From Mycolicibacter hiberniae (lineage in GTDB: Bacteria; Actinomycetota; Actinomycetes; Mycobacteriales; Mycobacteriaceae), in the NCBI RefSeq assembly GCF_010729485.1, contig NZ_AP022609.1, positions 1,178,001 to 1,242,000 on the forward strand: 64,000 nt of DNA, read 5' to 3'. Position 1 is the first letter of the stretch; every line of letters begins with the position of its first letter. Positions 7,446 to 16,377 of this stretch are shown piece by piece. The notes below the pieces were generated by a model. The model worked only from the letters and a program-made list of their open reading frames with translations. It made no database searches and was not told the origin of the DNA. Made by a program: the position numbers and the translations under genes.

Positions 7446-8309
7446 TCAGCCCAGCGCCGCGGCCAATGTCCGCCACTGCTCCCGCGGGAAGGCGCGCGGG
7501 TCGGCGTCGAGCAGCTGCACGCAGATGTGGTCCGCGCCGGCGGCCCGGTGCTCGGCGATCCGATCGGTCACCGCATCCACGCTGCCCCAGGCGATGATCG
7601 CGTCGAACAGCCGATCGCTCACTGAGGCGATGTCGTCGTCGGTGAATCCCGACCGCAGCAGGTTGTTGGCGTAGTTGGGCAGGGCCAGATACGACCTCAG
7701 CCACCCGACGCCGATTTCGCGGGCCTGCTCGCGGCTGTCGCACAGAATGGCGGTCTGCTCGGGCGCCAGCAGTGGGCCCTCGCCGAGCTGCTCGCGGGCG
7801 AACCGGGTGTGCTCGGGGGTGGTCAGGTAGGGGTGGGCGCCGCGACTGCGGGTGGCGGCCAGGTCCAGCATCTTCGGTCCCAGCGCGGCAAGGACACGGG
7901 CATCGGCCGGGACGGGTGTCTCGGCGGCGTCGAGACCGTCGAGGAACGTGGTCATGGCCCGCAACGGCCGGCGGTAGCGCCCCGGGTCGCGGGAATCGAT
8001 CAGCGGGGCATGGCTGACACCGATACCGAGCAGGAACCGGTCACCATGTGCCGCCGTCAGCGACGTGTAGGACGCCGCCACGTCGGAGGGGGCGTGCATC
8101 CACAGGTTCAAGATGCCGGTGGCGATGACCGCACGGCTGGTGGCCGCGAGCAGGTTGGCCACCGAGTCGAACACCGGACCGCCGACGTCGGGGATCCACA
8201 GCACACCGAAACCCAGTTCTTCCAGTTCGGCGGCCGCTTCGGCGGCCTCGACCTGATCGCCGTAGCGCAGCGGCGCACTCCAGATACCGACACCCGAGAT
8301 GTTCACCAT
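7446..8309 (-). CDS. Luciferase-like (F420-dependent) oxidoreductase, TIGR03620-type
   Basis: A 287-residue TIM-barrel oxidoreductase of the luciferase-like monooxygenase family. It starts MVNISGVGIWSAPLRYGD and has the typical ELGFGVLWIPDVGGPVFD early segment, RFLLGIGVSHAPLID in the middle and TDRIAEHRAAGADHICVQLL near the end. Many mycobacterial members use the deazaflavin F420; others use FMN, so the cofactor is an inference. The ATG at 8309 gives the usual family N-terminus; an upstream in-frame start at 8327 adds six residues with no ribosome binding site. It converges with the acyl-CoA ligase and is followed by no coupled gene. Its substrate is unknown. Confidence 0.85.
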   Translation of the reverse strand: MVNISGVGIWSAPLRYGDQVEAAEAAAELEELGFGVLWIPDVGGPVFDSVANLLAATSRAVIATGILNLWMHAPSDVAASYTSLTAAHGDRFLLGIGVSHAPLIDSRDPGRYRRPLRAMTTFLDGLDAAETPVPADARVLAALGPKMLDLAATRSRGAHPYLTTPEHTRFAREQLGEGPLLAPEQTAILCDSREQAREIGVGWLRSYLALPNYANNLLRSGFTDDDIASVSDRLFDAIIAWGSVDAVTDRIAEHRAAGADHICVQLLDADPRAFPREQWRTLAAALG

Positions 8310-8340
8310 CGCCCCAGGATGGCACAACCCGCCCGGCGGT

Positions 8341-9177
8341 CTACCGCCGCCGGCCGTACCGGTCGGCGAGCTTCTGTTCGACGGTCATCGGTGGCGCCGG
8401 CTCGTCGGCGCCGTCCTTCCCGGAAGGCTCGGACCGTTCGGCGCGCCGTGCCCGGATCTCGGCGAACGCGAAGTAACCCAGTCCCAGCGGAGCCAGGATG
8501 CCGAACGCGATCCACTGGATTCCGTAGGACAGGAACGGCCCGGCGTCCCGGCGGGGCAGGGCGATCAGCCCCAATCCGCCGGGCTGGCCGTCCACCAGCT
8601 GCAGATAGGAACCGGTCAGCGGAACTCCGGTCACCGCCGACACCTGCTCGGTGTTGATCGAGTACACCTGACGAAAACCGTTCTCGGTGACCGGGTTCTT
8701 GCCCGGAATGGCTGCCTGCGAATCACGCAACCGGGCGGTGATGGTGACCGTGTTCTGCGGCGGCGGCGGAATCGGCGGCAGCCGAGACCCACCGTCCTCG
8801 GTTCGCACGTAGCCGCGGTTCACCAGTACCGTCGGCCCGCCGTCGACCGCGAACGGCGTCAGCACCTCCACCGCCGGCACCCCGTCGATCACCCGGAGCC
8901 GCACCAGCACCTGGGCCTCGGCGCGGTAGTGGCCGGTGGCGGTCACCGGACGCCACTGCTCGTCCGGCACCGACGAATCCTGCTGCGGCAGCAGCGTTGT
9001 CACCGGTACCGGTTCGGCGGTCAGCGCACGTTCGAGCTGACTGTTCGCGCGCGACGTCGTGGTGTTCTTGCCCAGCTGCCAGGGCGCCAGCACGGTGAAA
9101 CACAGGTAGGCGAAGCCCAGCACCACCGCCGCCAGAGCCAGCCAGCTCGGGCGCAGCAGGAAGGCCAGCCGGCGCAT
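8341..9177 (-). CDS. SURF1 family cytochrome oxidase assembly protein
   Basis: A 278-residue SURF1 protein (Rv2235 homologue) that helps assemble the haem-copper cytochrome oxidase in the membrane. A transmembrane segment near residues 12-32 is followed by WQLGKN and a large extracytoplasmic domain with NRGYV, then a second membrane segment near residue 220 (YGIQWIAFGILAPLGLGYF) and a charged cytoplasmic tail. Start ATG at 9177 overlaps the ptpA stop by one base, so it belongs to a ptkA-ptpA-surf1 operon. Oxidase subunits ctaC and ctaF are encoded at 60651-62139. Confidence 0.93.
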   Translation of the reverse strand: MRRLAFLLRPSWLALAAVVLGFAYLCFTVLAPWQLGKNTTTSRANSQLERALTAEPVPVTTLLPQQDSSVPDEQWRPVTATGHYRAEAQVLVRLRVIDGVPAVEVLTPFAVDGGPTVLVNRGYVRTEDGGSRLPPIPPPPQNTVTITARLRDSQAAIPGKNPVTENGFRQVYSINTEQVSAVTGVPLTGSYLQLVDGQPGGLGLIALPRRDAGPFLSYGIQWIAFGILAPLGLGYFAFAEIRARRAERSEPSGKDGADEPAPPMTVEQKLADRYGRRR

Positions 9178-9671
9178 CAGCCGTTCTCACCCCACGCCAG
9201 CTGCCCGTCGACCCAGTCGTGCAGGCCCGGCAGCGACGCCGCGATGACGGTGAACGCCCGCACGAAGTCGTCATGGTCGCCGTAGTAGGGGTCGTCGACA
9301 TCCGGCACGGCCGCCCCCGAACGCGGGTCGAAGGACCGCAGCATCCGGATCCGCTCGGCCGGAATGCCCAGGCCCTTCAACAGCCCGACGTGGTTGCGTC
9401 CCAGCGCCACCACCAGATCCGCCGCCTCATGCTCGGGTCCGACCTGGGCGGCGCAATGCTCCACCGGATAGCCGTTGTCGCGCAACACCCGGTTGGTGCG
9501 CTCGTCGGCGCCTTTGCCCACGTGCCAGCCTGCGGTTCCGGCGCTGCTCACCCGTACCGCATCGGCCAGTCCGCGCTGCGCCAGCTGGTGGGCGAACATC
9601 TTCTCGGCCATCGGGGAGCGGCAGATGTTGCCGGTGCAGACGAACGTGACATGCAGCAGTGCCTCAGACAC
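9177..9671 (-). CDS. ptpA: Low-molecular-weight protein tyrosine phosphatase PtpA
   Basis: A 164-residue LMW-PTP. The P-loop FVCTGNICRSP holds the nucleophile Cys12 and Arg18 of the CX5R motif, and the general acid lies in DVDDPYYGD near residue 126. In M. tuberculosis PtpA (Rv2234) is secreted into the host macrophage and blocks phagosome acidification; it is itself a substrate of PtkA. The GTG start at 9671 overlaps the ptkA stop by eight bases, and its stop overlaps surf1, so the three genes are translationally coupled. Whether this organism exports it is not visible. Confidence 0.95.
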   Translation of the reverse strand: MSEALLHVTFVCTGNICRSPMAEKMFAHQLAQRGLADAVRVSSAGTAGWHVGKGADERTNRVLRDNGYPVEHCAAQVGPEHEAADLVVALGRNHVGLLKGLGIPAERIRMLRSFDPRSGAAVPDVDDPYYGDHDDFVRAFTVIAASLPGLHDWVDGQLAWGENG

Positions 9672-10332
9672 CGAGCACCTCCCGCAGTTCGGCGACGGTC
9701 TGCACCCGGGCAACCGGTCCGCGACCGGCGTCCTCGGTGTCGCGGTAGTCCGACCGGCCGTAGCCCCAGCCGACCAACACTGTGTCGATGCCGTGCGCGG
9801 CCGCACCGTCGACATCGTGGCGCCGGTCGCCCACCATCAGCACCCGCTCCGGCAGCGGCGCCAACTGCGCCAGGGCGTGCGCCACCACGTCGGACTTCGC
9901 GGCCCGCAGCCCGTCCACACTGGCGCCGGCAACCACGTCGAAGTAACCGTCGAGCCCGAAATGCGCGAGGATCCTGCGCGCCGTCGGCTCCACCTTGGAG
10001 GTGGCCACCGCCAGCCGTACCCCGGCGTCGCGCAGGTCGCTCAGCAACTCCGCAACACCGTCGAACAGCGTGTTCATCTGCCACCCGCGACTGGTGTAGT
10101 CGGCGCGGTAGGCGGCCACCGCCGCCTCGGTCTGCTCGCCGAGCCCCATGGCGGCCAGCGTGTGATGCATCGGCGGGCCGACCAGCCGAGCAGCCAGGTC
10201 GCCCTCGGGCAGCGGCGCCCCGATCCGGTCCAGGGCGTGCCGGAAGCTGGCGACAATTCCGGCAGCGGAGTCGGTCAGGGTGCCGTCGAGGTCGAAGATC
10301 ACCAATTCGGCGGTGGCGGTGGTCGTGCGCAT
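9664..10332 (-). CDS. ptkA: HAD-fold protein tyrosine kinase PtkA (short N-terminus)
   Basis: A 222-residue HAD-superfamily protein. It has motif [10 protein letters not shown] with the nucleophile/acid Asp pair, the cap helix region [16 protein letters not shown], motif II VATSK and motif [18 protein letters not shown]. The sequence follows M. tuberculosis PtkA (Rv2232), which phosphorylates PtpA on tyrosine. That protein has about 80 extra, disordered N-terminal residues; here the start (ATG 10332, or GTG 10335) gives almost none, and the divergent NIF3 gene begins only 65 bp away. It may act as PtkA or as a phosphoglycolate-type phosphatase; the sequence alone does not settle this. Confidence 0.85.
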   Translation of the reverse strand: MRTTTATAELVIFDLDGTLTDSAAGIVASFRHALDRIGAPLPEGDLAARLVGPPMHHTLAAMGLGEQTEAAVAAYRADYTSRGWQMNTLFDGVAELLSDLRDAGVRLAVATSKVEPTARRILAHFGLDGYFDVVAGASVDGLRAAKSDVVAHALAQLAPLPERVLMVGDRRHDVDGAAAHGIDTVLVGWGYGRSDYRDTEDAGRGPVARVQTVAELREVLGV

Positions 10333-10396
10333 CACGACCCCATTGTCCCCGACGTGCGCGGCGGGCTCGCCGGGTGGCGCACTACTGTCTTGCAGT

Positions 10397-11530
10397 GTGA
10401 CCGCCCGGCTGGCTGACGTGATCGGTGTCCTGGATGCGGCCTACCCGCCCGGGCTGGCCCACTCCTGGGACTCGGTCGGTCTGGTCTGCGGTGACCCCGA
10501 CGCCGCGGTGACCTCGGTGACGGTCGCGGTGGACGCCACCGCGGCGGTGGTCGAGCAGCTGCCCGACGGGGCCCTGCTGCTGGCCCACCATCCGCTGCTG
10601 CTGCGTGGGGTGGACACCGTGGCCGCCAGCACCCCCAAGGGCGCGCTGATTCACCGGCTGATCAGTCGTGGTTGCGCCCTGTTCACCGCCCACACCAACG
10701 CCGACGCGGCGTCGCCGGGCGTCTCCGATGCACTGGCCGCAGCGCTCGGGCTCACGGTGGAGTCCGTGCTGGAACCGGCCGCCGCCCGCGCGGAGACCGA
10801 CAAATGGGTGATCTACACCCCGGCCGAGCACGCCGAGGCGGTGCGGGCCGCGGTGTTCGCGGCCGGGGCCGGCCGTATCGGCGACTACACCCAGTGCAGC
10901 TGGAGCGTCGGCGGCACCGGTCAGTTTCTGCCCGGCGACAGTGCGACGCCGGTGATCGGACAAGTCGGCGCGGTGGAGCACGTCGCGGAGGACCGCGTCG
11001 AGGTGGTGGCGCCGGCGCGGGCGCGGGGCACGATCCACGCCGCGCTGCGGGCCGCCCATCCCTACGAGGAGCCGGCGTTCGACGTCATCGCGCTGCAGCC
11101 GCTGCCGGCCGGGGTGGGAATCGGACGGGTCTGCAGCCTGGCCGCCCCGGAGCCGCTGCGTGACTTGGTCGCGCGCGCCGCCGCGGGCCTGCCGGCCACG
11201 ACGTGGGGGGTCCGGGCCTCAGGCGACCCGGACCTTGAGGTCTCGAAGGTCGCGGTCTGCGGCGGCGCGGGAGATTCCCTGCTCGACGCCGCGGCGGCCG
11301 CCGACGCGCAGGTCTACCTCACCGCGGACCTGCGGCACCATCCGGCTGACGAGCATTCCCGCCGGTCGGCGATGGCGCTGGTCGACGTGGCCCATTGGGC
11401 CAGTGAATACCCATGGTGCGCGCAGGCCGCCGACATACTCCGCTCGCACTTCGGTGCGACGCTGCCGGTGCGTGTCAGCACGCTGCGCACCGACCCCTGG
11501 AATCTCGCGTTCGAAGGAGACCGGTCATGA
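10397..11530 (+). CDS. NIF3/DUF34 family protein, Rv2230c-type
   Basis: A 377-residue member of the NIF3 (DUF34) family, possible metal-dependent hydrolases of unknown physiological role, thought to be GTP cyclohydrolase I type 2-like. Metal-binding His are seen in [13 protein letters not shown] (near residue 70), [10 protein letters not shown], and the C-terminal [11 protein letters not shown] and DVAHWASE. An inserted PII-like domain between about residues 130 and 240 ([20 protein letters not shown]) is typical of the longer family members. The GTG at 10397 was chosen because it gives the conserved N-terminus [13 protein letters not shown]. The stop overlaps the next start (ATGA). Confidence 0.88.
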   Translation: MTARLADVIGVLDAAYPPGLAHSWDSVGLVCGDPDAAVTSVTVAVDATAAVVEQLPDGALLLAHHPLLLRGVDTVAASTPKGALIHRLISRGCALFTAHTNADAASPGVSDALAAALGLTVESVLEPAAARAETDKWVIYTPAEHAEAVRAAVFAAGAGRIGDYTQCSWSVGGTGQFLPGDSATPVIGQVGAVEHVAEDRVEVVAPARARGTIHAALRAAHPYEEPAFDVIALQPLPAGVGIGRVCSLAAPEPLRDLVARAAAGLPATTWGVRASGDPDLEVSKVAVCGGAGDSLLDAAAAADAQVYLTADLRHHPADEHSRRSAMALVDVAHWASEYPWCAQAADILRSHFGATLPVRVSTLRTDPWNLAFEGDRS

Positions 11531-12261
11531 AGGCCGCCGTAGCACAACAACGTTCGCTGCTGGAACTCTCGGAGCTCGATGCCGAGCTGGCCCGGATCTC
11601 CCACCGTGCCAAGAACCTGCCCGAGCAGGCCGACCGGGACCGCATCCAGACCGAGCACACCGCGTCGGCTGACCGGCTGGCTGCGCTGGAGCTGGCCTTG
11701 GAGGATCTGGACGCCCAAGCCGGCCGCTTCGAGTCGGAGATCGACGCGGTGCGCCAGCGCGAGGACCGCGACCGTGCCCTGCTGGACTCGGGGCAGACCA
11801 ACGCCAAGCAGGTCGTGGATCTGCAGCACGAGCTGGAGACGCTGCAGAAGCGCCAGTCCAGCCTGGAGGACTCGCTGTTGGAGCTGCTGGAGCAGCGGGA
11901 GCAGCTGCAAGGTCAGGCCAACGCCGAAGCGGCGGTGCTCGAGGGCCTGGCCGCCGATCTGGCCGGGGTGCAGGAGGCGGTGGCCACCGCCCTGGCCGAG
12001 ATCGAGGCCACCCGCGAGCAGCGAGCGGCCAGGCGCGCGGAGTTGGCGGCCACCATCGACGCCGAACTGCTGGCGCTCTATGAGCGCCAGCGCAGCTCCG
12101 CCGGGGTGGGTGCCGCACCGCTGCGCGGCGGCCAGTGCGGCGCCTGCCGGATCGAGATCGACCGCGGCCAGCTGGCGCGGATCTCCGCGGCTGCTCCCGA
12201 AGAGGTGCTGCGCTGCCCGGAATGCAGCGCCATCCTGTTGCGGGTCAAGGACTTCGGGTAA
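11527..12261 (+). CDS. Coiled-coil protein with C4 zinc ribbon, CdsZ/Rv2229c-type
   Basis: A 244-residue protein with a long coiled coil (about residues 10-180, rich in Glu, Gln, Leu and Arg heptads) and a C-terminal zinc ribbon with CGACRIE and CPECSAIL as the two Cys pairs. Mycobacterial homologues (Rv2229c, named CdsZ) have been connected with RNA handling. It overlaps the NIF3 gene at its start and is followed 11 bp later by the RNase H fusion, a gene order kept across mycobacteria; the co-operon RNase H supports a nucleic-acid-related role. That role is inferred from family and context. Confidence 0.85.
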   Translation: MKAAVAQQRSLLELSELDAELARISHRAKNLPEQADRDRIQTEHTASADRLAALELALEDLDAQAGRFESEIDAVRQREDRDRALLDSGQTNAKQVVDLQHELETLQKRQSSLEDSLLELLEQREQLQGQANAEAAVLEGLAADLAGVQEAVATALAEIEATREQRAARRAELAATIDAELLALYERQRSSAGVGAAPLRGGQCGACRIEIDRGQLARISAAAPEEVLRCPECSAILLRVKDFG

Positions 12262-12272
12262 GCCCAACGCCG

Positions 12273-13367
12273 ATGAAGGTGATCGTTGAAGCCGACGGCG
12301 GGTCGCGTGGCAACCCGGGGCCGGCCGGATATGGCGCGGTGGTGTGGTCGGCCGACCGCGGCGAGGTGCTCGCCGAGGCCAAAGAGGCCATCGGGGTGGC
12401 CACCAACAATGTCGCCGAATACCGCGGCCTGGTGGCCGCCCTGACCCAGGCGGCCGGGCTGGGAGCCGCCGAGGTGGCGGTTTTCATGGACTCCAAGCTG
12501 GTGGTCGAACAGATGGCCGGCCGCTGGAAGGTCAAGCATCCGGACCTGATCCCGCTGCACCGCAAGGCCCGTGAGCTGGCGGCGACCTTCGACCACGTTC
12601 GCTATTCGTGGATACCGCGGGCCAAGAACTCCTACGCCGACCGGCTGGCCAACGAGGCCATGGATGCCGCCCAGAAGGGTGTCGTGATCGAGGCGCCCGC
12701 ACCCAAGCCGCCGGCCGCGGCTGCGCCCGCGGCTCCCGGCTGGACCGGTGCGACCGGCACCGCGACCCGGCTGCTGCTGCTGCGCCACGGGCAGACCGAG
12801 CTGTCGGTGCACCGGCGCTACTCCGGGCGCGGCAATCCGCCGCTGACCGAGACCGGCCGGCGCCAGGCCGGGGAAGCGGCGCGCTACCTGGCGGGCCGCG
12901 GCGGTATCTCGGCGGTCATCAGCTCGCCGTTGCAGCGCTGTCGTGAGACGGCCGAGGCGGCAGCCAGAATGCTGCGTCTGGATGTGGCCGTCGACGACGA
13001 CCTGACCGAAACCGACTTCGGTGCCTGGGAGGGCCTGACTTTCGCAGAGGCCGCCGCGCGCGATCCCGAGTTGCACCGGCGCTGGCTCAACGACACATCC
13101 ACCGAGCCCCCTGGCGGGGAGAGCTTCGACGCCGTGCAACAGCGGGTGCTGGCCGCGCGTGACCGGATCGTCGCCGAACACGGTGGCACCACCGTGCTGG
13201 TGGTGTCGCACGTGACGCCGATCAAGACCGTGCTGCGTCTGGCGCTGGACGCCGGACCGGGCATCTTGTACCGGCTGCACCTGGACCTGGCCTCGCTGAG
13301 CATCGCCGAGTTCTACGGCGACGGCCCGTCCTCGGTGCGTCTGGTCAATCAGACGGCTTACCCGTAG
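12273..13367 (+). CDS. Bifunctional RNase HI / acid phosphatase (CobC-like)
   Basis: A fusion protein of 364 residues, the same length as M. tuberculosis Rv2228c. The N-terminal RNase HI domain (about 1-135) has VEADGGSRGNPGPAGYG with the first catalytic Asp, the Glu in NNVAEYRGL, the Asp in VFMDSKLVVEQM and the last Asp in ADRLANEAM; it cuts RNA in RNA-DNA hybrids. A Pro/Ala-rich linker (about 140-160) leads to a histidine-phosphatase domain with LLRHGQTE, the catalytic Arg-His, and SHVTP near the end. In some species this domain acts as alpha-ribazole phosphatase in cobalamin synthesis. It ends the NIF3-zinc ribbon-RNase H operon. Confidence 0.95.
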   Translation: MKVIVEADGGSRGNPGPAGYGAVVWSADRGEVLAEAKEAIGVATNNVAEYRGLVAALTQAAGLGAAEVAVFMDSKLVVEQMAGRWKVKHPDLIPLHRKARELAATFDHVRYSWIPRAKNSYADRLANEAMDAAQKGVVIEAPAPKPPAAAAPAAPGWTGATGTATRLLLLRHGQTELSVHRRYSGRGNPPLTETGRRQAGEAARYLAGRGGISAVISSPLQRCRETAEAAARMLRLDVAVDDDLTETDFGAWEGLTFAEAAARDPELHRRWLNDTSTEPPGGESFDAVQQRVLAARDRIVAEHGGTTVLVVSHVTPIKTVLRLALDAGPGILYRLHLDLASLSIAEFYGDGPSSVRLVNQTAYP

Positions 13368-13503
13368 GCGACCGCCGGGTAACGAGCGCCACGCCGCGCG
13401 GGCTTCGCGGCCGGGGTGTTTGTGCCGACGGTGATTGCAACCCTGTCGTGGCCTGCCGGCAGTGTCATAGCGTTGCTCCCGACCAGCGCATGGGAGGCGG
13501 CAG

Positions 13504-13599
13504 ATGAAGAGGTTGGGTACCGACGGGTGGGCGAACCTGGTGGTCGGTGTGCTCGTCGTGCTGGCGCTGGCCGATTCGCTTCCGAAGACTCCGTGGTGA
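13504..13599 (+). CDS. 31-residue putative membrane peptide coupled to the YeiH exporter gene
   Basis: A short open frame encodes a 31-residue peptide: a basic N-terminus (MKRLGTDGW), a hydrophobic stretch ([16 protein letters not shown]) able to span the membrane, and a short polar end. GGGAGG lies six bases before the ATG, a strong ribosome binding site. The stop codon overlaps a GTG start of the downstream transporter (GTGA), so the peptide could deliver ribosomes to that gene or be a small subunit of it. I recognise no family. Confidence 0.6.
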   Translation: MKRLGTDGWANLVVGVLVVLALADSLPKTPW

Positions 13600-14723
13600 G
13601 CATGACCACGACGCACCCGGATTCGGACCGGCCCGCCGCGGACGCGGTCTTCACCGGCCGCCGGCTGCTGGACTATCTGCCCGGCGTCGCTTTGCTGCTC
13701 ACCGTGGGCCTGTTGGGTAAATACGCCCAGCGCTGGTGGCTGGCGCTGGGGCACCAGCTGCACGCGACGCTGCCCGACATCGAGTATGTGCTGTGGGCCA
13801 TCGTCATCGGGCTGGTGATCAGGAATACCGGCGGGCTGCACCGGATCTTTGTGCCCGGCGTGCTGACCTACGAGTTCTGGCTCAAGGTCGGCATCGTTGC
13901 CCTGGGCTCTCGCTTCGTGCTCGGCGACATCGCCAAACTGGGCGGCGTCAGCTTGGTTCAGATCCTGCTGGACATGACCATCGCCGGAGCGATAATCCTG
14001 GGCGCAGCACGTGTTTTCGGCCTGTCGGGAAAGCTTGGATCTCTGCTGGCCATCGGAACCTCGATCTGCGGGGTTTCGGCCATCATCGCCTCCAAAGGGG
14101 CCATCCGCGCCAAGAACTCCGAAGTCAGCTATGCGATCGCGGCCATCCTCGCACTGGGGGCGGTGGCCCTGTTCGTGTTGCCGCCGCTGGGCCACCTGAT
14201 CGGGCTCAGCGACCACGAGTTCGGACTGTGGGCCGGGCTGTCGGTCGACAACACCGCCGAGACGACCGCCACCGGCTACCTGTTCTCCGACGAGGCCGGC
14301 AAGATCGCGGTGCTGGTGAAATCCGTCCGCAACGCCCTGATCGGGTTCGTCGTCCTCGGTTTCGCCCTGTACTGGGCGGCCCGCGGACAGGCCGACCAGG
14401 TGGCGGGCGGCTACCGGGCCAAGGCCATGTTCATCTGGCGCCAGTTCCCGAAATTCGTTGTGGGGTTCCTGGTGGTGTCGGCCGTGGCGACGGCCGGTTG
14501 GCTGGACAAGGCGCAGCTGGCCAGCCTGGGCAACGTGTCGCGGTGGGCCTTCCTGCTCACTTTCGCCGGCGTCGGACTGTCCACGGACTTCCGGCAGATC
14601 GCCCGCGCGGGCTGGCGGCCCTTGCTGGTGGCCGTCATCGGCCTGGTGGCGGTGGCTACGGTGTCGTTAGGGCTGGTGTTGGTGACGTCCCGATGGCTGG
14701 GCTGGGGCGTGGCCGCCTCCTGA
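13596..14723 (+). CDS. YeiH-family putative sulfate exporter / membrane protein (PF03601)
   Basis: A polytopic membrane protein of 375 residues (373 from the ATG at 13602) with about ten hydrophobic segments. The family hallmarks are present: [29 protein letters not shown] in the middle, and [19 protein letters not shown]. Members are annotated as putative sulfate exporters, but transport has hardly been shown. The frame has GTG codons at 13593 and 13596 and an ATG at 13602; none has its own Shine-Dalgarno, so translation probably depends on the 31-residue gene just upstream. A methyltransferase gene follows after 62 bp. The gene lies at the start of the large accessory block. Confidence 0.82.
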   Translation: MSMTTTHPDSDRPAADAVFTGRRLLDYLPGVALLLTVGLLGKYAQRWWLALGHQLHATLPDIEYVLWAIVIGLVIRNTGGLHRIFVPGVLTYEFWLKVGIVALGSRFVLGDIAKLGGVSLVQILLDMTIAGAIILGAARVFGLSGKLGSLLAIGTSICGVSAIIASKGAIRAKNSEVSYAIAAILALGAVALFVLPPLGHLIGLSDHEFGLWAGLSVDNTAETTATGYLFSDEAGKIAVLVKSVRNALIGFVVLGFALYWAARGQADQVAGGYRAKAMFIWRQFPKFVVGFLVVSAVATAGWLDKAQLASLGNVSRWAFLLTFAGVGLSTDFRQIARAGWRPLLVAVIGLVAVATVSLGLVLVTSRWLGWGVAAS

Positions 14724-14785
14724 GGGCAGCGACGCCGGAGCGCGGCGTTGCCGCGCGGTACCCCGACCGAAAGGGAACAGGACCG

Positions 14786-15421
14786 ATGACCGACGAAGCG
14801 CCCGACCCGCGCGAGTTCTGGGACGAGTTCTACGGCGACGACGACCCGGTGTGGAGCGGACGGGTCAACGCGCAGCTCGCCGAGATCGTCGCGGGTCTGC
14901 CGCCGGGCCGGGCGCTGGACCTCGGTTGCGGGGAGGGCGCCGACGCCATCTGGCTCGCCGCCCAGGGCTGGCAGGTGGTGGCGGTCGACATCTCGGAGAA
15001 CGCGCTGCGTCGCGCCCGCGCAGCCGCACAGGCGCGGGATGTCGCGGACCATATCCGCTTCGAGCTTCACGACCTGTCCACCGGCTTCCCCCCGGGCCGA
15101 TTCGACCTGGTCTCGGCGCAGTTCCTGCACTCGCCGGTGCCACTGGACCGGGTGTCGGTGCTGCGCAGGGCCGCCGAAGCCGTCGCAGCAGGCGGCACCC
15201 TGCTGATCGTCGACCATGCCGCCGCGCCGCCCTGGGCCGGTGAGCATGCGCGCGAGCACCACTTCCCGACCGCGCAGGAGGTGCTGGCCGGACTGGACCC
15301 TCAAGCTGCGCAATGGGAGTTGCTGCGGTGCGGCACCGCCGAGCGCGATGCGCTCGGACCCGACGGTCAGTCCGCGGTGCTCACCGACAACGTGATCGTG
15401 CTGCGCCGCATCGCGGGGTAG
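14786..15421 (+). CDS. Class I SAM-dependent methyltransferase
   Basis: A 211-residue methyltransferase. The SAM-binding motif I is RALDLGCGEGADAIWLAAQG near residue 45, followed by the acidic VVAVDIS, and FDLVSAQF marks motif IV. The N-terminal FWDEFYGDDDPVWSGRVN is like the thiopurine/tellurite-resistance-type (TehB-like) methyltransferases that act on small molecules. The substrate is unknown. The ATG at 14786 follows AAAGGGAACAGGACC. It lies downstream of the YeiH gene in the same direction and ends 3 bp before the stop of the convergent oxygenase. Confidence 0.82.
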   Translation: MTDEAPDPREFWDEFYGDDDPVWSGRVNAQLAEIVAGLPPGRALDLGCGEGADAIWLAAQGWQVVAVDISENALRRARAAAQARDVADHIRFELHDLSTGFPPGRFDLVSAQFLHSPVPLDRVSVLRRAAEAVAAGGTLLIVDHAAAPPWAGEHAREHHFPTAQEVLAGLDPQAAQWELLRCGTAERDALGPDGQSAVLTDNVIVLRRIAG

Positions 15422-15424
15422 CGT

Positions 15425-16141
15425 TCACGCGGCGTCATGAAAGATCAGTCCCAGGGTGTAGCGCTCACCCGAACGGATCGGTGAAACGCCGTGGCGCACC
15501 GGCGCCCTCGACCAGCCGCGGGTAGAGCGCACCGGGCGCTCCCGGGTGGTGAACACATAGCCGTGGCCCTGCGGCAACTGCACGGCTGAGCCCCGCGACT
15601 GCGCGCGAGGACGCTGCTCGACAAGCAGAAACTCGCCACCGGTGTAATCGGTGGCCGGGTCGCTGAGGTTGATCACCACCTGCAGCGGAAACACCAACTC
15701 GCCGTAGAGGTCCCGATGCAGCGCATTCCAGTCGCCGGGGCCGTAGCGCAACATCAGCGCGGTCGGCTTGGTCTGGCCGGCCCGGTGACAGTGGCCCAGC
15801 CAGTCGTCGAAGTCGTCGGGCCACGGCGCCTCCCGGCCCAACCGATCGGCCCAGGCCCGGGCGATCGGCAACAGGCGCGGATACAGTGCCCGCTTGAGCG
15901 CATCCACGGGATCGGGCGCCGGTGCCGCGAAGTATCGGTACTGCCCGGACCCGTAGCGGTGACGCTGCATTTCGACGGTGGCCCGGAAGCGCTCGTCGTC
16001 GGGGTAGCAATCCCGCAGCCGCGCGGTCTCGGTGACGGTCAGCAGTGGCGGCAGCAGCGCACCGCCGTACTCGTCGAGTTCGGCGGCGACGGCATCCCAG
16101 TCGCCGGCGTCCACCCGCTGCTCCCAGCGCGTCGGGGCCAT
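15425..16141 (-). CDS. 2-oxoglutarate/Fe(II) oxygenase superfamily protein
   Basis: A 238-residue protein of the 2OG-Fe(II) oxygenase type (Oxygenase-NA, PF09859-like). The first iron ligands His and Asp are in NALHRDLYGEL, the distal His is in RHGVSPIRSGERYTLGL, and the following Arg would bind the 2-oxoglutarate carboxylate. It begins MAPTRWEQRVDAGDWDAVAAEL. Related proteins hydroxylate or demethylate unknown substrates. The ATG at 16141 has GGAGCCCGCA upstream. It converges with the methyltransferase gene and is divergent from the Mce operon, across a 359-bp intergenic region. Confidence 0.8.
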   Translation of the reverse strand: MAPTRWEQRVDAGDWDAVAAELDEYGGALLPPLLTVTETARLRDCYPDDERFRATVEMQRHRYGSGQYRYFAAPAPDPVDALKRALYPRLLPIARAWADRLGREAPWPDDFDDWLGHCHRAGQTKPTALMLRYGPGDWNALHRDLYGELVFPLQVVINLSDPATDYTGGEFLLVEQRPRAQSRGSAVQLPQGHGYVFTTRERPVRSTRGWSRAPVRHGVSPIRSGERYTLGLIFHDAA

Positions 16142-16320
16142 TGCGGGCTCCTTCCGATCGGGGTCTCACCGAGTGTGCGCCACCGCACCGAGATGCGGCT
16201 GCGGCATCACAGGAGTGTCGCCACTTCGGTCGGTCCGATTAAATCGCCGTGCGCCAAACATCCGGCCACTGGCAACCAGCAGGTTCCGTGAACACCGCGG
16301 TAGCAGGGCATTTTCTGGCG

Positions 16321-16349
16321 TTGACAGCTAACTGCGGCGCTCCTACTGT
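16321..16349 (+). promoter_or_regulatory. Promoter of the Mce operon (-35 TTGACA, -10 TACTGT)
   Basis: A perfect TTGACA at 16321-16326 is followed after exactly 17 bases by TACTGT at 16344-16349, which fits the mycobacterial TANNNT -10. Transcription would start near 16356, giving a leader of about 145 bases before yrbEA at 16501. Upstream is A/T-richer than the surroundings (GGGCATTTTCTGGCG). Confidence 0.65.
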
Positions 16350-16377
16350 TCCGGCCTACTGAGGAGGGCAACGGTCG

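Noticed and set aside
12078..14216. A minus-strand open frame of 712 codons
   Set aside because: Antisense to the RNase H fusion gene and the YeiH gene, both clearly real.
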